From Hyperoodon ampullatus (taxonomy: Eukaryota; Chordata; Mammalia; Artiodactyla; Ziphiidae), in contig OX457058.1 in assembly GCA_949752795.1 (NCBI GenBank), positions 167,898,223 through 167,962,222 on the forward strand: a DNA stretch of 64,000 nt, given 5' to 3'. Within the stretch, counting starts at the first letter, position 1. Every line of letters starts with the position of its first letter. The translations under genes were made by a program, and so were the position numbers. This document shows, one piece after another, positions 1 through 12,661 of the stretch. Under the pieces are notes generated by a model, which was not told where the DNA came from, ran no database searches, and saw only the letters and a list, made by a program, of their open reading frames with translations.

Positions 1-163
1 AGATAAAATTTCTTTCACCAACTATTTGGTTACCCAGAGGTATATTTCCTAATGAAAGACAAAATAAATGCTTCATTCTTTTCCTTCACTTACCAGTTTT
101 GATTCCCTAGCATTAGTTCCCTAGAATTGATTTTCTAGCATCCTCATAGAAGCAACGAATAAG

Positions 164-376
164 TTTTTTTTTTTTTTTTTTTTGCTGTACGCGGACCTCT
201 CACTGTTGTGGCCTCTCCTGTTGCGGAGCACAGGCTCTGGACGTGCAGGCTCAGTGGCCATGGCTCACGGGCCCAGCCGCTCCGCGGCATGTGGGATCTT
301 CCCGGACCGGGGCACGAACCCGTGTCCCCTGCATCGGCAGGCGGACTCTCAACCACTGCGCCACCAGGGAAGCCCC
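164..376 (-). repeat. cetartiodactyl tRNA-derived SINE (young subfamily)
   Basis: Reverse-oriented copy: poly(T) at 164-183, then the reverse complement of the ~210-bp SINE ending in 'accagggaagcccc'. The body is close to other young copies in the window. No clear target duplication seen. Confidence 0.9.
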
Positions 377-1344
377 GAGATTTGTTTTTAAGTATCATTA
401 TGGACTCATAGTTTTCTGTTTAAATATATTTCAGTGTTTCTATCTGTTACAGTTACTATCCTTATTGATGCTCAAAGTGTCCAATTTTTGGCAGGTATGG
501 TCTTCTTAAAGTTGGCTCCTGAGTCCTTTTGACATGGCTCTACTTGAGTCTTTGATTGCTTGCTTTCTTCCCTTCTTCTAGGACAAAATATTCCAGGCTC
601 ACTTTATACATTTCTGTCCCAAACATGGAATCAGTCATTTCTGTATGGAATTCTGATTCCTTTTACTGGAAAATGATATTTAGAAACCATAATTTGGAAG
701 CTAGGCCAGTCTTAAAAATAAATATATATATATAAATTTTATGGAAGATACATTGTGGCTACTCAAAACTATTTCTCCACATATTCACCAAAAAAAAATC
801 ACATAAATAAAGAGAATTAATAAAACAACCCTAGAGCAACCATTGCACAGAGATTATTAAGAATTTCAATTTACATAAAAGTAGAAAAATAAACATCTAA
901 ACCCAGCAGGATCAAATCCAGAGTCCACACCAGAGCAAAGTACGGTAGAGATTGTGTGGAAAAGAACAGAGGTTCACAGGAGTATAGCAGTGGTAGGATA
1001 CAGGTGAAATCCTCTCTAATAGAGTTCTACCTGAGAAAAGAAATATGGAGAAAAGGTTTGAGAACTGGTAGATTAGAACACTCGCTTGAAAATCTCCTTG
1101 CAGTTTTAGGAAGGCACCATTCAGAAGAAGAGGTAGCCTCTGAATGGGGAGGAATTTCTCAGATGCTTGATGGTGAAGAGGAAAAAGAAAGCAAACAATG
1201 GAAATTAAAGATCTTACAGAGACAAAAGAGAACCACAAAATCAGGAAACACACTGACCCCGCCCCCAAAAGTTTCCATCTACTTAAAAATTCAACTTCCC
1301 TTTAGTAACAGAAGAGGATGCTTTTGAATTAAGAAACCTAGATA
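377..1344. other. unassigned intergenic sequence
   Basis: No gene or confidently named repeat. A short (TA)n run lies near 720-735. Open frames around 912-1327 on both strands overlap one another and match no protein family I recognise; the stretch may be an old, decayed transposon. Confidence 0.4.
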
Positions 1345-3190
1345 GAACCAATGGCATTTTCCACAGAATTAGAACAATTCTAAAATTTGTATAGAAACAC
1401 AAAAGACCTCAAATAGTCAAAACGATCTTGAGAAAGAAGAACAAAGCTGGAGATATCATGCTCCCTGATTTTAAACCACACTACAAAGCTATAGTAATCA
1501 AAATGGTGTGGTACTCGCACAAAAACAGACAGATGGATCAATGGAACAGAACAGAGAGCCCAGAAATAAACCCACACTTATATGGTCAATTTAATCTACA
1601 ACAAAGGAGGTAAGAATACATAATGGGGAAAAGACAGCTTCTTCATAATTGGTGTTGGAAAAACTGGACAGCTACATGCAAAAGAATGAAACTGGACTAC
1701 ACTCTCAAACCATAAAAAAAAAAAAAACCAAAAAAACCAAAAACTCAAAATGGATTAAAGACTTAAATGTAAGACCTGAAACCATCAATCTCCTAGAAGA
1801 AAACATAGGCAGTATGCTCTTTGATATTGGCCTTAGCAATATGTTTTTGGATCTCTCTCCTTATGCAAGGGAAACAAAAACAAAAATAAACAAATTGGAC
1901 TACATCAAACTAAAAAGGTTTTGCACAACAAAGTAAACTATCAACAAAAGTAAAAGGCTGCCTACTGAATGGAGAAGATATTTGCAAACAATATACCTGA
2001 TGAGGGGTTATATCAAAAGTATACAAAGAACTTACACAACTCAACATAAAAAAACAAACAACCCAATTAAAAAATGGGCAGAAGACCTGACCAGACATTT
2101 TCCAAAAAAGACATACAGATGGCCAACAGGAATATCAAGAGATGCTCAACATCCCTAATCATCATGGAAATAAAAATCAAAACCACAGTGAGATATTACC
2201 TCACACCTGTCAGAATTGCTTATCAGGGACTTCCCTGGCATTCCAGTGGTTAAGACTCCACGCTTCCAATGCAGGAGGTGTGGGTTTGATCCCTGGTCAG
2301 GGAACTAAGATCTCACATGCTGCATGGCACAGCCAAAAAAAAAAAGAAAGAAAGAATTGCTATTATCAAAAAAACAAATAACAAATGTTGGCAAGGGTGT
2401 AGAGAAAGGGGGACCCTCGTGCATTGTTGGTGGGAATGTATTAAACTGGTGCAACCACTATGGAAAACATTATGGTAGTTCCTTAAAAAATTAAAAATAA
2501 AACTATCATACAACCAAACAATTTCACTTCTGGATACTTATATGAAGAAAATGTAAACAACTAATTCAAAAAGATACTTGTACCCCTATGTTTACTGCAG
2601 CACTATTTACAATAGCTAAGATATAGAGGCAACCTAAGTGTCCATCAACAGATGAATGAATAAAGAAGATGTGGTGTGTATATAAATACGTACAATGGAA
2701 TATTACTCAGCTATAAAAAGAATGAAATCTTTCCATGTGCAACAACACGAATGGACCTAGAGGGGATTTTGCTAAGTGAAGTAAGTCAGACAGAGAAAGA
2801 CATGTACCATATGACTTCACTTATATGTCAGTGTATATGGAATGTGGAATCTAAAAAACAAAACAAATGAACAAACATAACAAAAGAGTCTTAGACACAG
2901 AGAACAAATCGGTGGTTGCCTGAGGGGAGGGGAGTGGTGGTATGAATAAAATAGGTAAGGGAGATTAAGAGGTACAAACTTCCAGTTACAAAATAAATGA
3001 GTCACAGGGATGAAATGTACAGCGCAGGGAAATAGTCAATTATATTGTAATATCTTTGTAGGGTGACAGATGGTAACTGGATATATCATGGTGATCATTT
3101 TGTAATGTATAGAAATATTGAACCACTGTGTTATATACCTGGAACTAACATAATATTGTGAGTCAATTACACTTCAATTAAAAAAATATG
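1345..3190 (+). mobile_element. 5'-truncated L1 (ORF2 C-terminus and 3' UTR)
   Basis: It begins inside ORF2 ('ccaatggcattttccacag') and runs through degraded ORF2 C-terminal reading frames (about 1428-1936), the 'caatggaatattactcagc' motif and an L1 3' UTR. Frames are broken by stops and indels. A short SINE interrupts it at 2226-2352. Confidence 0.85.
2226..2352 (+). repeat. short tRNA-derived SINE inside L1
   Basis: Starts 'gggacttccctggcattcc' and ends in an A-rich tail. It is flanked by the duplicated host L1 sequence agaattgct (2212 and 2353 onward), which proves insertion after the L1. It is an older, shorter subfamily (~125 bp). Confidence 0.88.
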
Positions 3191-3472
3191 TAGACACTGA
3201 AATAATGTATTAAAATGCTAATGATAGTTATCTCTGGGGGGTGGGTTATGGGTGATTGTTGATTTTTACTTTATGCTTTTATGTATTTCTAGTTGTCTGC
3301 AATGAATGTGTATTGCTTATAAAATTAGAAAGAAAACCAATAAATGTCACTACAAAATGTTTTTAAAAATAAAAAAGAATTGAGAAACCAAATTTCATTA
3401 AAAGTAAAATTTTCTGCTATGTGAAAGGCACTGTCAAGAGAAAAAAAATCATGGAGTGGGAGAAAAAAAATA

Positions 3473-3551
3473 CTGGGTTGGCTAAAAAGTTCATTTGGAG
3501 TTTTCCATAACATCTTACAGAAAAAAACAAATGAATTTTTTGGCCAACCCA
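3473..3551. mobile_element. mariner-derived MITE (79 bp, MADE1-like)
   Basis: Terminal inverted repeats ctgggttggctaaaaagttc and gaattttttggccaacccaa flank a short centre, so almost the entire element folds into one hairpin. It is bounded by TA at 3471-3472 and 3552-3553; joining the flanks restores the L1 phrase gagaaa..tatttgcaaaag. Inference: mobilised by a mariner transposase after the L1 landed. Confidence 0.88.
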
Positions 3552-3865
3552 ATATTTGCAAAAGACACATCTGATAAAGGACTCTTATCTAAAACATACA
3601 AAGAACTCTTAAAGCTCAATAAGAAAACAGCCCGATTAAAAAACGGGCCACAAATCCTAACAGACACCTCATGAAAGAAGATATATAGATGGCATATAAG
3701 TATATGAAAACATGCTCCACATCAAATGTCATCAGAGAAATTCAAGTCAAAACAATGAGATACCATTTCACACCTATTAGAATGACCAAAATTTGGAGCA
3801 CTGACAGCACCAATGCTGCAAGTATGCAAATTGGTACAGCCACTTGGAAGACAGTTTGGTGAGGT

Positions 3866-4190
3866 TTTTTTTTTTTATCTTTTTGTTTTTGGCTGTGTTG
3901 GGTCTTCATTGTTATGCACAGGCTTTCTCTAGTTGCAGTGAGTGGGGGTTACTCTTCGTTGCAGTGCGTGCACTTCTCATTGCGGTGGTCTCTCTTGTTG
4001 TGGAGCATGGGCTCTAGGTACACAGGTTTCAGTAGTTGTGGCTCGAGGGCTCTAGAGCACAGGCTCAGTAGTTGTGGCACACAGACTTACTTGCTCTGCA
4101 GCATGTGGGATCTTCCCAGACCAGGGCTTGAAGCTGTGTCCCCTGCGCTGGCAGGCGGATTCTTGACAGTGGTGCCACCAGGTAAGTCCC
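3866..4190 (-). repeat. long-form tRNA-derived SINE in L1
   Basis: Reverse copy (~325 bp) with poly(T) at the left and '..ccaccaggtaagtcc' at the right. It is flanked by tggtgag (3859 and 4191), a target duplication in the host L1. Confidence 0.87.
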
Positions 4191-4576
4191 TGGTGAGTTT
4201 TTAACAAAACTAAACATACTCTTACCATATGATCCAGCAATTTCACTCCTTGGTATTTACTCTAAGGAGCTGAAAACTTAAGTTCACACAAATACTTGCA
4301 CACAGATGTTTATAGCAGCTTTATTCATAATTGCCAAAACTTGGAAGTAACCAAGATGTCCTTCAGTTGGTGAATGAATAACTAAACCGTGGTACATCCA
4401 GACAGTGAAATGTTATTCAGCGCTAAAAAGAAATGAGCTTTTTACATGGAGGAAACTTAAATGCATATTGCTTAGTGAAAAAAGTCAATCTGAAAAGGCT
4501 ACTTATTTTATGATTCCAACTATATGACATTCTGGAAAAGGCAAAACTACGGAGACAATAAAAATATCAGTAGTTG

Positions 4577-5443
4577 GGCTTCCCCGGTGGTACAATGGTT
4601 AAGAATCTTCCTGCTCACATATATACAATGGAATATTACTCAGCCATAAAAAGAAACGAAATTGAGTTATTTGTAGTGAGGTGGCTGGACCTAGAGTCTG
4701 TCATACAGAGTGAAGTAAGTCAGAAAGAGAAAAACAAATACCATATGCTAACACATATATATGGAATGTAAAAAAAAAAAGATTCTGAAGAAGCTAGGGG
4801 TAGGACAGGAATAAATACACAGATGTAGAGAATGGACTTGAGGACACGGGGAGGGGGAAGGGTAAGCTGGGACGAAGTGACAGAGTAGCACTGACATATA
4901 CACTACCAAATGTAAAACAGCTAGTGGGAAACAGCTGCATGACACAGGGAGATCAGCTCAGTGCTTTGCGACCACCTAGAGGGGTGGGATAAGGAGGGTG
5001 GGAGGGAGATGCACAGGGAGGGGATATGGGGATATAAGTATGCATATAGCTGATTCACTTTGTTATACAGCAGAAACAAACACAAAACTGTAAATCAATT
5101 ATACTCCAATAAAGATGTTAAAAAAAAAAAAGAATCCGCCTGCCAATGCAAGGGGCACGGGTTCAAGCCCTGGTCTAGGAAGATCCCACATGCCGTGGAG
5201 CAACTAAGCTTGTGCACCACAACTACTGAGCCAGCACTCTAAAGCCTATGACCCACAACTACTGAGCCTGTGTGCCACAACTACTGAAGCCCATGCACCT
5301 AGAGCCTGTGCTCTGCAACAAGAAGCCACTGCAATGAGAAGCCTGTGCACCACCACAAGGAGTAGCCCCCACTCGCTGCAACTAGAGAAAGCCTGTGTGC
5401 AGCAACAAAGACCCAATGCAGCCAAAAAAAAAAAAAAAAAAAA
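4577..5443 (+). repeat. tRNA-derived SINE split by a nested L1
   Basis: The SINE head is at 4577-4615, and the rest is at 5131-5423 with a poly(A) to 5443. The outer duplication cagtagttg (4568 and 5447) marks insertion into the older L1. The two halves together make one long-form SINE. Confidence 0.88.
4616..5130 (+). mobile_element. young truncated L1 3' end inside a SINE
   Basis: About 515 bp of L1 3' end, from 'caatggaatattactcagcc' through a G-rich stretch to 'ccaataaagatgtt' and poly(A). The SINE sequence aagaatcttcctgct before it recurs as agaatccgcctgcc after it, as expected for a slightly diverged target duplication. Confidence 0.87.
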
Positions 5444-5823
5444 AATCAGTAGTTGACAGGAGTTGGCAGTGGGGAGGAAGATGTCAATAGGCAGAGCACA
5501 GAGGATCTTGGCGATAGTGAAAAATACTCTGTATGATATGGTAATCATGGATACATGCCATTTTACATTTGTCCAAACCTATAGAATGTTCAACACCAAG
5601 AGTGGGCCCTACGGTAAACTATGGACTTTGGGTGATTATGATATGTCGATGTAGGTTCATTAGTCGTAACACATGTACCACTCTGGTGGAGGATTTTGAA
5701 AATAAGGGAGGCTATGCATGTGTCAGGGCAGAAAGCATACAGGAAATTCCTGTACCTTCCTCTCAATTTTGCTGTAAAACCTAAAACTGCTCTAAAAATT
5801 TGAAAAAAAAAAAAAAGAATCAC

Positions 5824-6640
5824 ATGGGAAAAAAAGGGACATAGATACTCAAACCTTGCCCCCTACCTGCAGGCTTGTACAAAAAACATATGACATTTCA
5901 AAATGAACACAAAATAGCAGGAAATATCCATGCAAAGCTATAAGATAGAAATGTGAAGTGAAATATTTCAGCAGATAAGAATATTCTCTCTGCCCCAAAC
6001 AAAAAACAAACAGAATAACTATAAAACAGAAAAAACTGTAACACAATACTCTAAACTGAATTAAAATGTTGAAACAAGGATTTGAACATTAAAACAAAAA
6101 TTACCTTAAGTAATAAGTTCTAAATAAATCAGACTAGAAGCAGAGAATATACAGGAAGATGTGAAATGAGAGTTGACCAAACTCAGGAAATAGAAGAAAA
6201 AGACAAAATAATCTCAGAAATTAAAGATTAAATTTCAAGGGGCCCAAAGGAAAATAGTTTTGACCAGAAATATAGTAAGGGTCATAGAGAAGAGGAATGA
6301 AAACTATGGAGAGCACATATGAAATAAAGAAAATAGTAAAAGTATTGGAGAAAAAGTAAAGAAAATCTAACATTTTCTCAGAGCAAAAGAAAGATGCAAG
6401 TATATAGACTGAAAGGAGACACAGAATGCCAACACAAAAGATGAAAACAGGCTCATATCTGGACACACCTCATGAAATTTCAGGACAGAGAAATTCTCAC
6501 TAAAGAGACAAGAATCAGATTGGCATAAATCCTATCAGAAATACTGGATAATAGAAGAAAATGGAGCAATGCCTTCAAGGTCTTACAGGAAAAATAAATG
6601 AGTTTTTAACCTAAGTACCCATTAAACAATAAATGGATAG
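5824..6640 (+). mobile_element. probable old L1 internal fragment
   Basis: A-rich sequence with phrases typical of old L1 between ORF1 and ORF2 ('gaagaaaatggagcaatgcc', 'tttaacctaagtacccatt'). Heavily decayed; the family is not resolved. Confidence 0.5.
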
Positions 6641-6738
6641 AACAAAAGCAAGAAAAACTACAATCCTGCAGCCTGTGGAACAAAAACCATATTCACAGAA
6701 AGATAGACAAGATGAAAAGGCAGAGGGCTATGTACTAG

Positions 6739-7616
6739 ATGAAGGAACAAGATAAACCCCCAGAAAAACAACTAAATGAAGTGGAGATAGGCAACCTTCT
6801 AGAAAAAGAATTCAGAATAATGATAGTGAAGAAGGTCCAGGGCCTCAGAAAAAGAATGGAGGCAAAGATCGAGAAGATGCAAGAAATGTTTAACAAAGAC
6901 CTAGAAGAATTAAAGAACAAACAAACAGAGATGAACAATACAATAACTGACATGAAAAACACACTAGAGGGAATCAATAGCAAAATAACTGAGGCAGAAG
7001 AATGGAAGAGTGACCTGGAAGACAGAATGGTGGAATTCACTGCTGCAGAACAGAATAAAGAAAAAAGAATGAAAAGAAATGAAGACAGACTAAGAGACCT
7101 CTGGGACAACATTAAACGCAACAACATTCACATTATGGGGTCTCAGAAGGAGAAGAGAGAGAGAAAGGACCTGAGAAAATATTTGAAGAGATTATAGTCA
7201 AAAAATTCCCTAATATGGGAAAGGAAATAGCCACCCAAGTCCAGGAAGTGCAGAGAGTCCCATACAGGATAAACCCAAGGAGAAACACGCCGAGACACAT
7301 AGTAATCAAATTGGCAAAAATTAAACACAAAGAAAAATTATTGAAAGCAGCAAAGGAAAAATGACAAATAATATACAAGGGAACTCCCATAAGGTTAACA
7401 GGTGATTTCTCAGCAGAAACTCTACAAGCCAGAAGGGAGTAGCATGATAGACTTAAAGTGATGAAAGGAAAGAAACTAAAACCAAGATTACTCTACTCAG
7501 CAAGGATCTCATTCAGATTCAATGGAGAAATCAAAAGCTTTACAGACAAGCAAAAGCTAAGAGAATTCAGCACCACCAAACCAGCTCTACAACAAATTTT
7601 AAAGGAACTTCTCTAA
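6739..7616 (+). pseudogene. L1 ORF1 (RNA-binding coiled-coil protein), frameshifted
   Basis: An open stretch at 6739-7197 encodes a Lys/Glu-rich coiled coil ('MVEFTAAEQNKEKRMKRNED') and the beginning of the RNA-recognition part. Coding resemblance continues in another frame to about 7616 ('RVPYRINPRRNTPRHIVIKL', then 'KPALQQILKELL'), with a further stop near 7364. Intact L1 ORF1p is a trimeric RNA chaperone; this copy is broken. Confidence 0.85.
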
Positions 7617-7675
7617 GTGGGAAACACAAGAGAAGAAAAGGACCTACAAAAAAAAAACCCAAAACAATTAAGAAA

Positions 7676-10600
7676 ATGGTCATAGGAACATACATCTCAA
7701 TAATTACCTTAAACGTGCATGGATTAAATGCTCCAACCAAAAGACACAGGCTTGCTGAATGGATAGAAAAACTAGACCCATATACATGCTGTCTACAAGA
7801 GACTCACTTCAGACCTAGGAACACATACAGACTGAAAGTGAGGGGATGGAAAAAGATATTTCATGCAAATGGAAATTAAAAGAAAGCTGGAGTAGCAATA
7901 CTCATATCAGATAATACAGACTTTAAAATAAAGAACGTTACAAGAGACAAGGAAGGACACTACATAATGATCAAGGGATCAATCCAAGAAGAAGATATAA
8001 CAATTATAAATATATATACACCCAACACAGGAGCACCTCAATATATAAGGCAACTGCTAACAGCTATAAAAGAGGAAATTGACAGTAACACAATAATTGT
8101 GGGGCACTTCAACACCTTACTTACACCAATGGACAGATCATCCAAACAGAAAATTACTAAGGAAACACAAGCTTTAAATGACACAATAGACCAGATAGAT
8201 TTAATCGATATTTATAGGACATTCCACCCCAAACCAGCAGATTACACTTTCTTCTCAAGTGCACACGGGACATTCTCCAGGATAGATCACATCTTGGGTC
8301 ACAAATCAAGCCTCAGTAAATTTAAGAAAATTGAAGTCATATCAAGCATCTTTTCTAACCACAACGCTATGAGATTAGAAATCAATTACAGGGAAAACAA
8401 CGGAAAATACACAACACATGGAGGCTAAACAATACGTTACTAAACAACCAAGAGATCACTGAAAAAATCAGAGGAAATCAAAAAATACCTAGAGACAAAT
8501 GACAATGAAAACATGACATTCCTATGGGATGTGGGAACAGCAGTTCTAAGAGGGAAGTTTATAGCTCTACAAGCTTACCTCAAGAAACAAGAAAAATCTC
8601 AAATAAACAATCTAACCTTACAGCTAAAGGAACTAGAGAAAGAAGAACAAACAAACCCAAAGTTAGAAGAAGAAATCATAAAGATCAGAGCAGAAATAAA
8701 TGAAATAGAAACAAAGAAAAAAAATAGCAAAGATCAGTAAAACTAAAGCTGCTTCTCTGAGAAGATAAACAAAATTGATAAACCATTAGCCAGACTCATC
8801 AAGAAAAAGAGGGAGAGGACTCAAATCAATAAAATTAGAAATGAAAAAGGAGAAGTTACAATGGACACCAAAGAAATACAAAGCATCCTAAGAGACTACT
8901 ACAAGCAACTCTATGCCAAAAAAATGGACAACCTGGAAGAAATGGACAAATTCTTAGAGAGGTATAACCTTCCAAGACTAAACCAGGAAGAAATAGAAAA
9001 TATGAACAGACCAGTCACAAGTAATGAAATTGAAACTGTGATTAAAAATCTTCCAACAAACAAAAGTCCAGGACCAGATGGCTTCACAGGTGAATTCTAT
9101 CAAACATTTAGAGAAGAGCTAACACCCATCCTTCTCAAACTCTTCCAAAAGTTAGCAGAGGAAGGAACACTCCCAAACTCATTCTATGAGGCCACCATCA
9201 CCCTGATACCAAAACCAGACAAAGATACTACAAAAAAAGAAAATTACAGACCAATATCACTGATGAATATAGATGCAAAAATCCTCAACAAAATACTATG
9301 AAACAGAATCCAACAACACACTGAAAGGATCATAAACCATGATCAAGTGGGATTTATTCCACGGATGCAAGGATTCTTCAATATATGCAAATCAATCAAT
9401 GTGATAAACCATATTAACAAGAATAAAAAACATATAATCATCTCAATAGATGCAGAAGAAGCTTTTGACAAAATTTAGCACCAATTTATGATAAAAACTC
9501 TCCAGAAAGTGGGCAGAGGGAACCTACTTCAACATAGTCAAGGCCATATACGACAAACCCACAGCAAACATCATTCTCAGTGGTGAAAAACTGAAAGCAT
9601 TTCCTCTAAGATCAGGAACAAGACAAGGATGTCCACTCTCACCACTGTTATTCAACATAGTTTTGGAAGTCCTAGCCATGGCAATCAGAGAAGAAAAAGA
9701 AATGAAAGGAATACAAATTGGAAAAGAAGAAGTAAAGCTGTCACTGTTTGCAGATGTACATAGAGAATCCTAAAGATGCCACCAGAAAACTACTAGAGCT
9801 CATCAATGAATTTGGTAAAGTTGAAGGATACAAAATTAATGCACAGAAATCTCTTGCACTCTTATACACTAATGATGAAAAATCTGAAAGAGAAATTAAG
9901 GAAACACTCCCATTTACCATTGCAACAAAAAGAATAAAATACCTAGGAATAAACCTACCTAGGGAGACAAAAGACCTGTATGCAGAAAACTATAAGACAC
10001 TGTTGAAAGAAATTAAAGATGATACCAACAGATGGAGAGATATACCATGTTCTTGGATTGGAAGAATCAGTATTGTGAAAATGAGTATACTACCCAAAGC
10101 AATCTACAGATTCAATGCAATCCCTATCAAATTACCAATGGCATTTTTTACAGAACTAAAAAAAAAAAAGTCTTAAAATTTGTATGGAGACACAAAAGAC
10201 CCCGAATAGCCAAAGCAGTCTTGAGGGAACAAAACGGAGTTGGAGGAATCAGAGTCCCTGACTTCAGACTGTACTACAAAGCTACAGTAATCAAGACAAT
10301 ATGGTACTGGCACAAACACAGAAATACAGATCAATGGAACAGGATAGAAAGCCCAGAGATAAACCCACGCACCTATGGTCAACTAATCTATGACAAAAGA
10401 GGCAAGGATATACAATGGAGAAAAGACAGTCTCTTCAATAAGTGGTGCTGGGAAAACTGGACAGCTACATGTATAAGAATGAAATTAGAACACTCCCTAA
10501 CACCATACACAAAAATAAACTCAAAATTGATTAGAGACCTAAATGTAAGACTGGACACTATAAAACTCTTAGAGGAAAACATAGGAAGAAAACTCTCTGA

Positions 10601-10799
10601 CATAAATCACAGCAAGATCTTTTTTGACCCACCTCCTAGAGTAATGGAAATAAAAACAAAAATAAACAAATGGGATCTAATGAAACTTAAAAGCTTTTGC
10701 ACAGCAAACTACAAACAAGATGAAAAGACAACCCTCAGAATGGGAGAAAATATTTGCAAAGGAATCAACGGACAAAGGATTAATCTCCAAAATATATAA
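7676..10799 (+). pseudogene. L1 ORF2 (endonuclease and reverse transcriptase), inactivated
   Basis: Endonuclease start at 7676 with the QETH motif, a stop after about 7879, then the rest of the endonuclease at 7967-8428. Reverse transcriptase begins around 8861-9301 (NKSPGPDGF and YRPISLMN motifs) and resumes, frame-shifted, to the C-terminus at 10799. The endonuclease Asp of the GD-F motif reads GHFNT, and the SDH motif reads SNH. The FADD catalytic box near 9752 is broken by a small deletion. Known: these residues are required for target priming and reverse transcription. Confidence 0.88.
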
Positions 10800-10970
10800 A
10801 CAGCTCATGCAGCTCAATATTAAAAAAAAACAAAGAACCCAATCCAAAAATGGGCAGAATACCTAAATAGACATTTTTCCAAAGAGGACAAACAGATGGC
10901 CAAGAAGCACATGAAAAGCTGCTCGACGTCACTAACTATTAGAGAAATGCGAATCAAAACTACAATGAGG

Positions 10971-11176
10971 GGGCTTCCCTGATGGCGCAGTGGTTGAGAG
11001 TCCGCCTGCCGATGCAGGGGACACGGGTTCGTGTCCCGGTCTGGGAAGATCCCACATGCCGTGGAGCTGCTGGGCCCGTGAGCCATGGCCGCTGAGCCTG
11101 CGCGTCCGGAGCCTGTGCTCCACAATGGGAGAGGCCACAACAGTGAGAGGCCCACGTACCGCAAAAAAAAAAAAAA
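10971..11176 (+). repeat. young tRNA-derived SINE in the L1
   Basis: Full ~205-bp young SINE with poly(A), flanked by perfect 15-bp duplications aaaactacaatgagg (10956-10970 and 11177-11191) of the host L1. Confidence 0.93.
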
Positions 11177-12070
11177 AAAACTACAATGAGGTATCGCTTC
11201 ACACCAGTTAGAATGGGCATCATCAGAAAATCTACGAACAACTAATGCTGGAGAGGGTGTGGAGAAAAGGAACCCTCTTGCACTGTTGGTGGGAATGTAA
11301 ATTGATACAGCCACTATGGAGAACAGTATGGACGTTCCTTAGAAAACTAAAAATAGAATTACCATATGACCCAGCAATCCCACTACTGGGCATATACCCT
11401 GAGAAAACCTTAATTCAAAAAGACACATGCACCCCAATGTTCATTGCAGCACTCTTTACAATATCCAGGTCATGGAAGCAACCTAAATTCCCATCGTCAG
11501 ACGAATGGATAAAGAAGATGTGGCACATATATACAATGGAATATTACTCAGACATAAAAAGAAACGAAATTGAGTTATTTGTAGTGAGGTGGATGGACCT
11601 GGAGTCTGTCATATAGAGTGAAGTGAAGTCAGAAAGAGAAAAACAAATACCGTAGGCTAATGCATATATATGGAGTCTAAAATAGCTTTTTTACTTTGGG
11701 GAATTTACCCTATCTCTATAGTCTGGTGGGACTGCTAAGCAAGATTCCCTGCCTTGACACAGAAAACAAACTTACGGTTACCAAAGGGAAAAGGTCGGGG
11801 GAGGGATAAATTAGGAGTTTGGGATTAACATATACACACTACTAAATATTAAAGAGACAACCAACGGGATCTACTGTATAGCACAGGGAACTATACTCAA
11901 TATTATGTAAAACCTATAAGGGGAAAGAATCTGAAAAAGAAAAAAAATTATATATATATATATATATATATAAAACCAAATCACTTTGCTGTACACCTGA
12001 AACTAACACAACATTGTAAAGCAACTATACTTTAATTTTTTAAAAAAGTAAAAAAAAAAAAAAAAAAAGA

Positions 12071-12605
12071 ACCCCTGCATTTGGCTGGAATAATTAAGAT
12101 CTAGCCTCTTAGCAAGCACGAGCACGTGCCTCAAGCCAGGACAAACAGGTGCTCCTTTCCTGGACCAGGAATCATGAGCAGAATGACAAAAAGACTGGTG
12201 ATGGTGGGAGTCCATTCTTGAAGCAGGTTCCAAACCAGATTGATAAGCACTTTTTGTATAATCCTCTCTGGAGCTGCCTAATCTTTATCTTTTCTAATCC
12301 TGGTTCATCAGCCTTTGAATCAGTGAGCACCCTCTTATCCTTCAAATAAATTCCTTTTTGATTAAGTTACAAGTCTGTTTATACTGTAGGATCTAATTGA
12401 TACAACTAGGACTCAGAAAGAAAACTTGAAGATATTAAAGGCACATTATTTTCTTGTTAATAACAACAAAATGAAAGGGAATAAGAAAGTCTAGAAAAAT
12501 CCAAATGCTCTACAATAAAGCAATGTTCCAAATCATAATAAAAGATGACACTTCTTAAAGCTAGGGTGCTTTTCTGTTTTTTAAAAATCAGTTATATATG
12601 CATAT

Positions 12606-12661
<56 letters not shown>

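Larger units (their letters stand above)
3370..5817 (+). mobile_element. older L1 3' fragment hosting several insertions
   Basis: L1 ORF2-end and 3' UTR sequence, readable at about 3370-3472, 3552-3865, 4195-4576 and 5456-5817, ending in a poly(A) at 5803-5816. It is interrupted by a mariner MITE (3473-3551), a reverse SINE (3866-4190) and a SINE containing a younger L1 (4577-5443). No coding capacity remains. The 3191-3369 stretch before it also resembles an old L1 3' end. Confidence 0.8.
6640..12070 (+). mobile_element. long, inactive L1 retrotransposon
   Basis: About 5.4 kb carrying the end of the 5' region, ORF1, ORF2, the 3' UTR with a (TA)n run (11944-11972) and a poly(A) tail (about 12051-12069). 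A SINE interrupts it at 10971-11176. Multiple stops and frameshifts in both ORFs make it incapable of moving itself. No clear target duplication was found, so the left boundary is approximate. Confidence 0.88.

Noticed and set aside
164..376. Functional tRNA gene
   Set aside because: The SINE head derives from a tRNA and keeps box A/B-like motifs, but none of the copies preserves a folded tRNA and all continue into SINE bodies with poly(A).
10032..10799. 255-codon open frame as a possible gene
   Set aside because: It is the C-terminal part of L1 ORF2 ('[20 protein letters not shown]'), already covered as a retrotransposon remnant.
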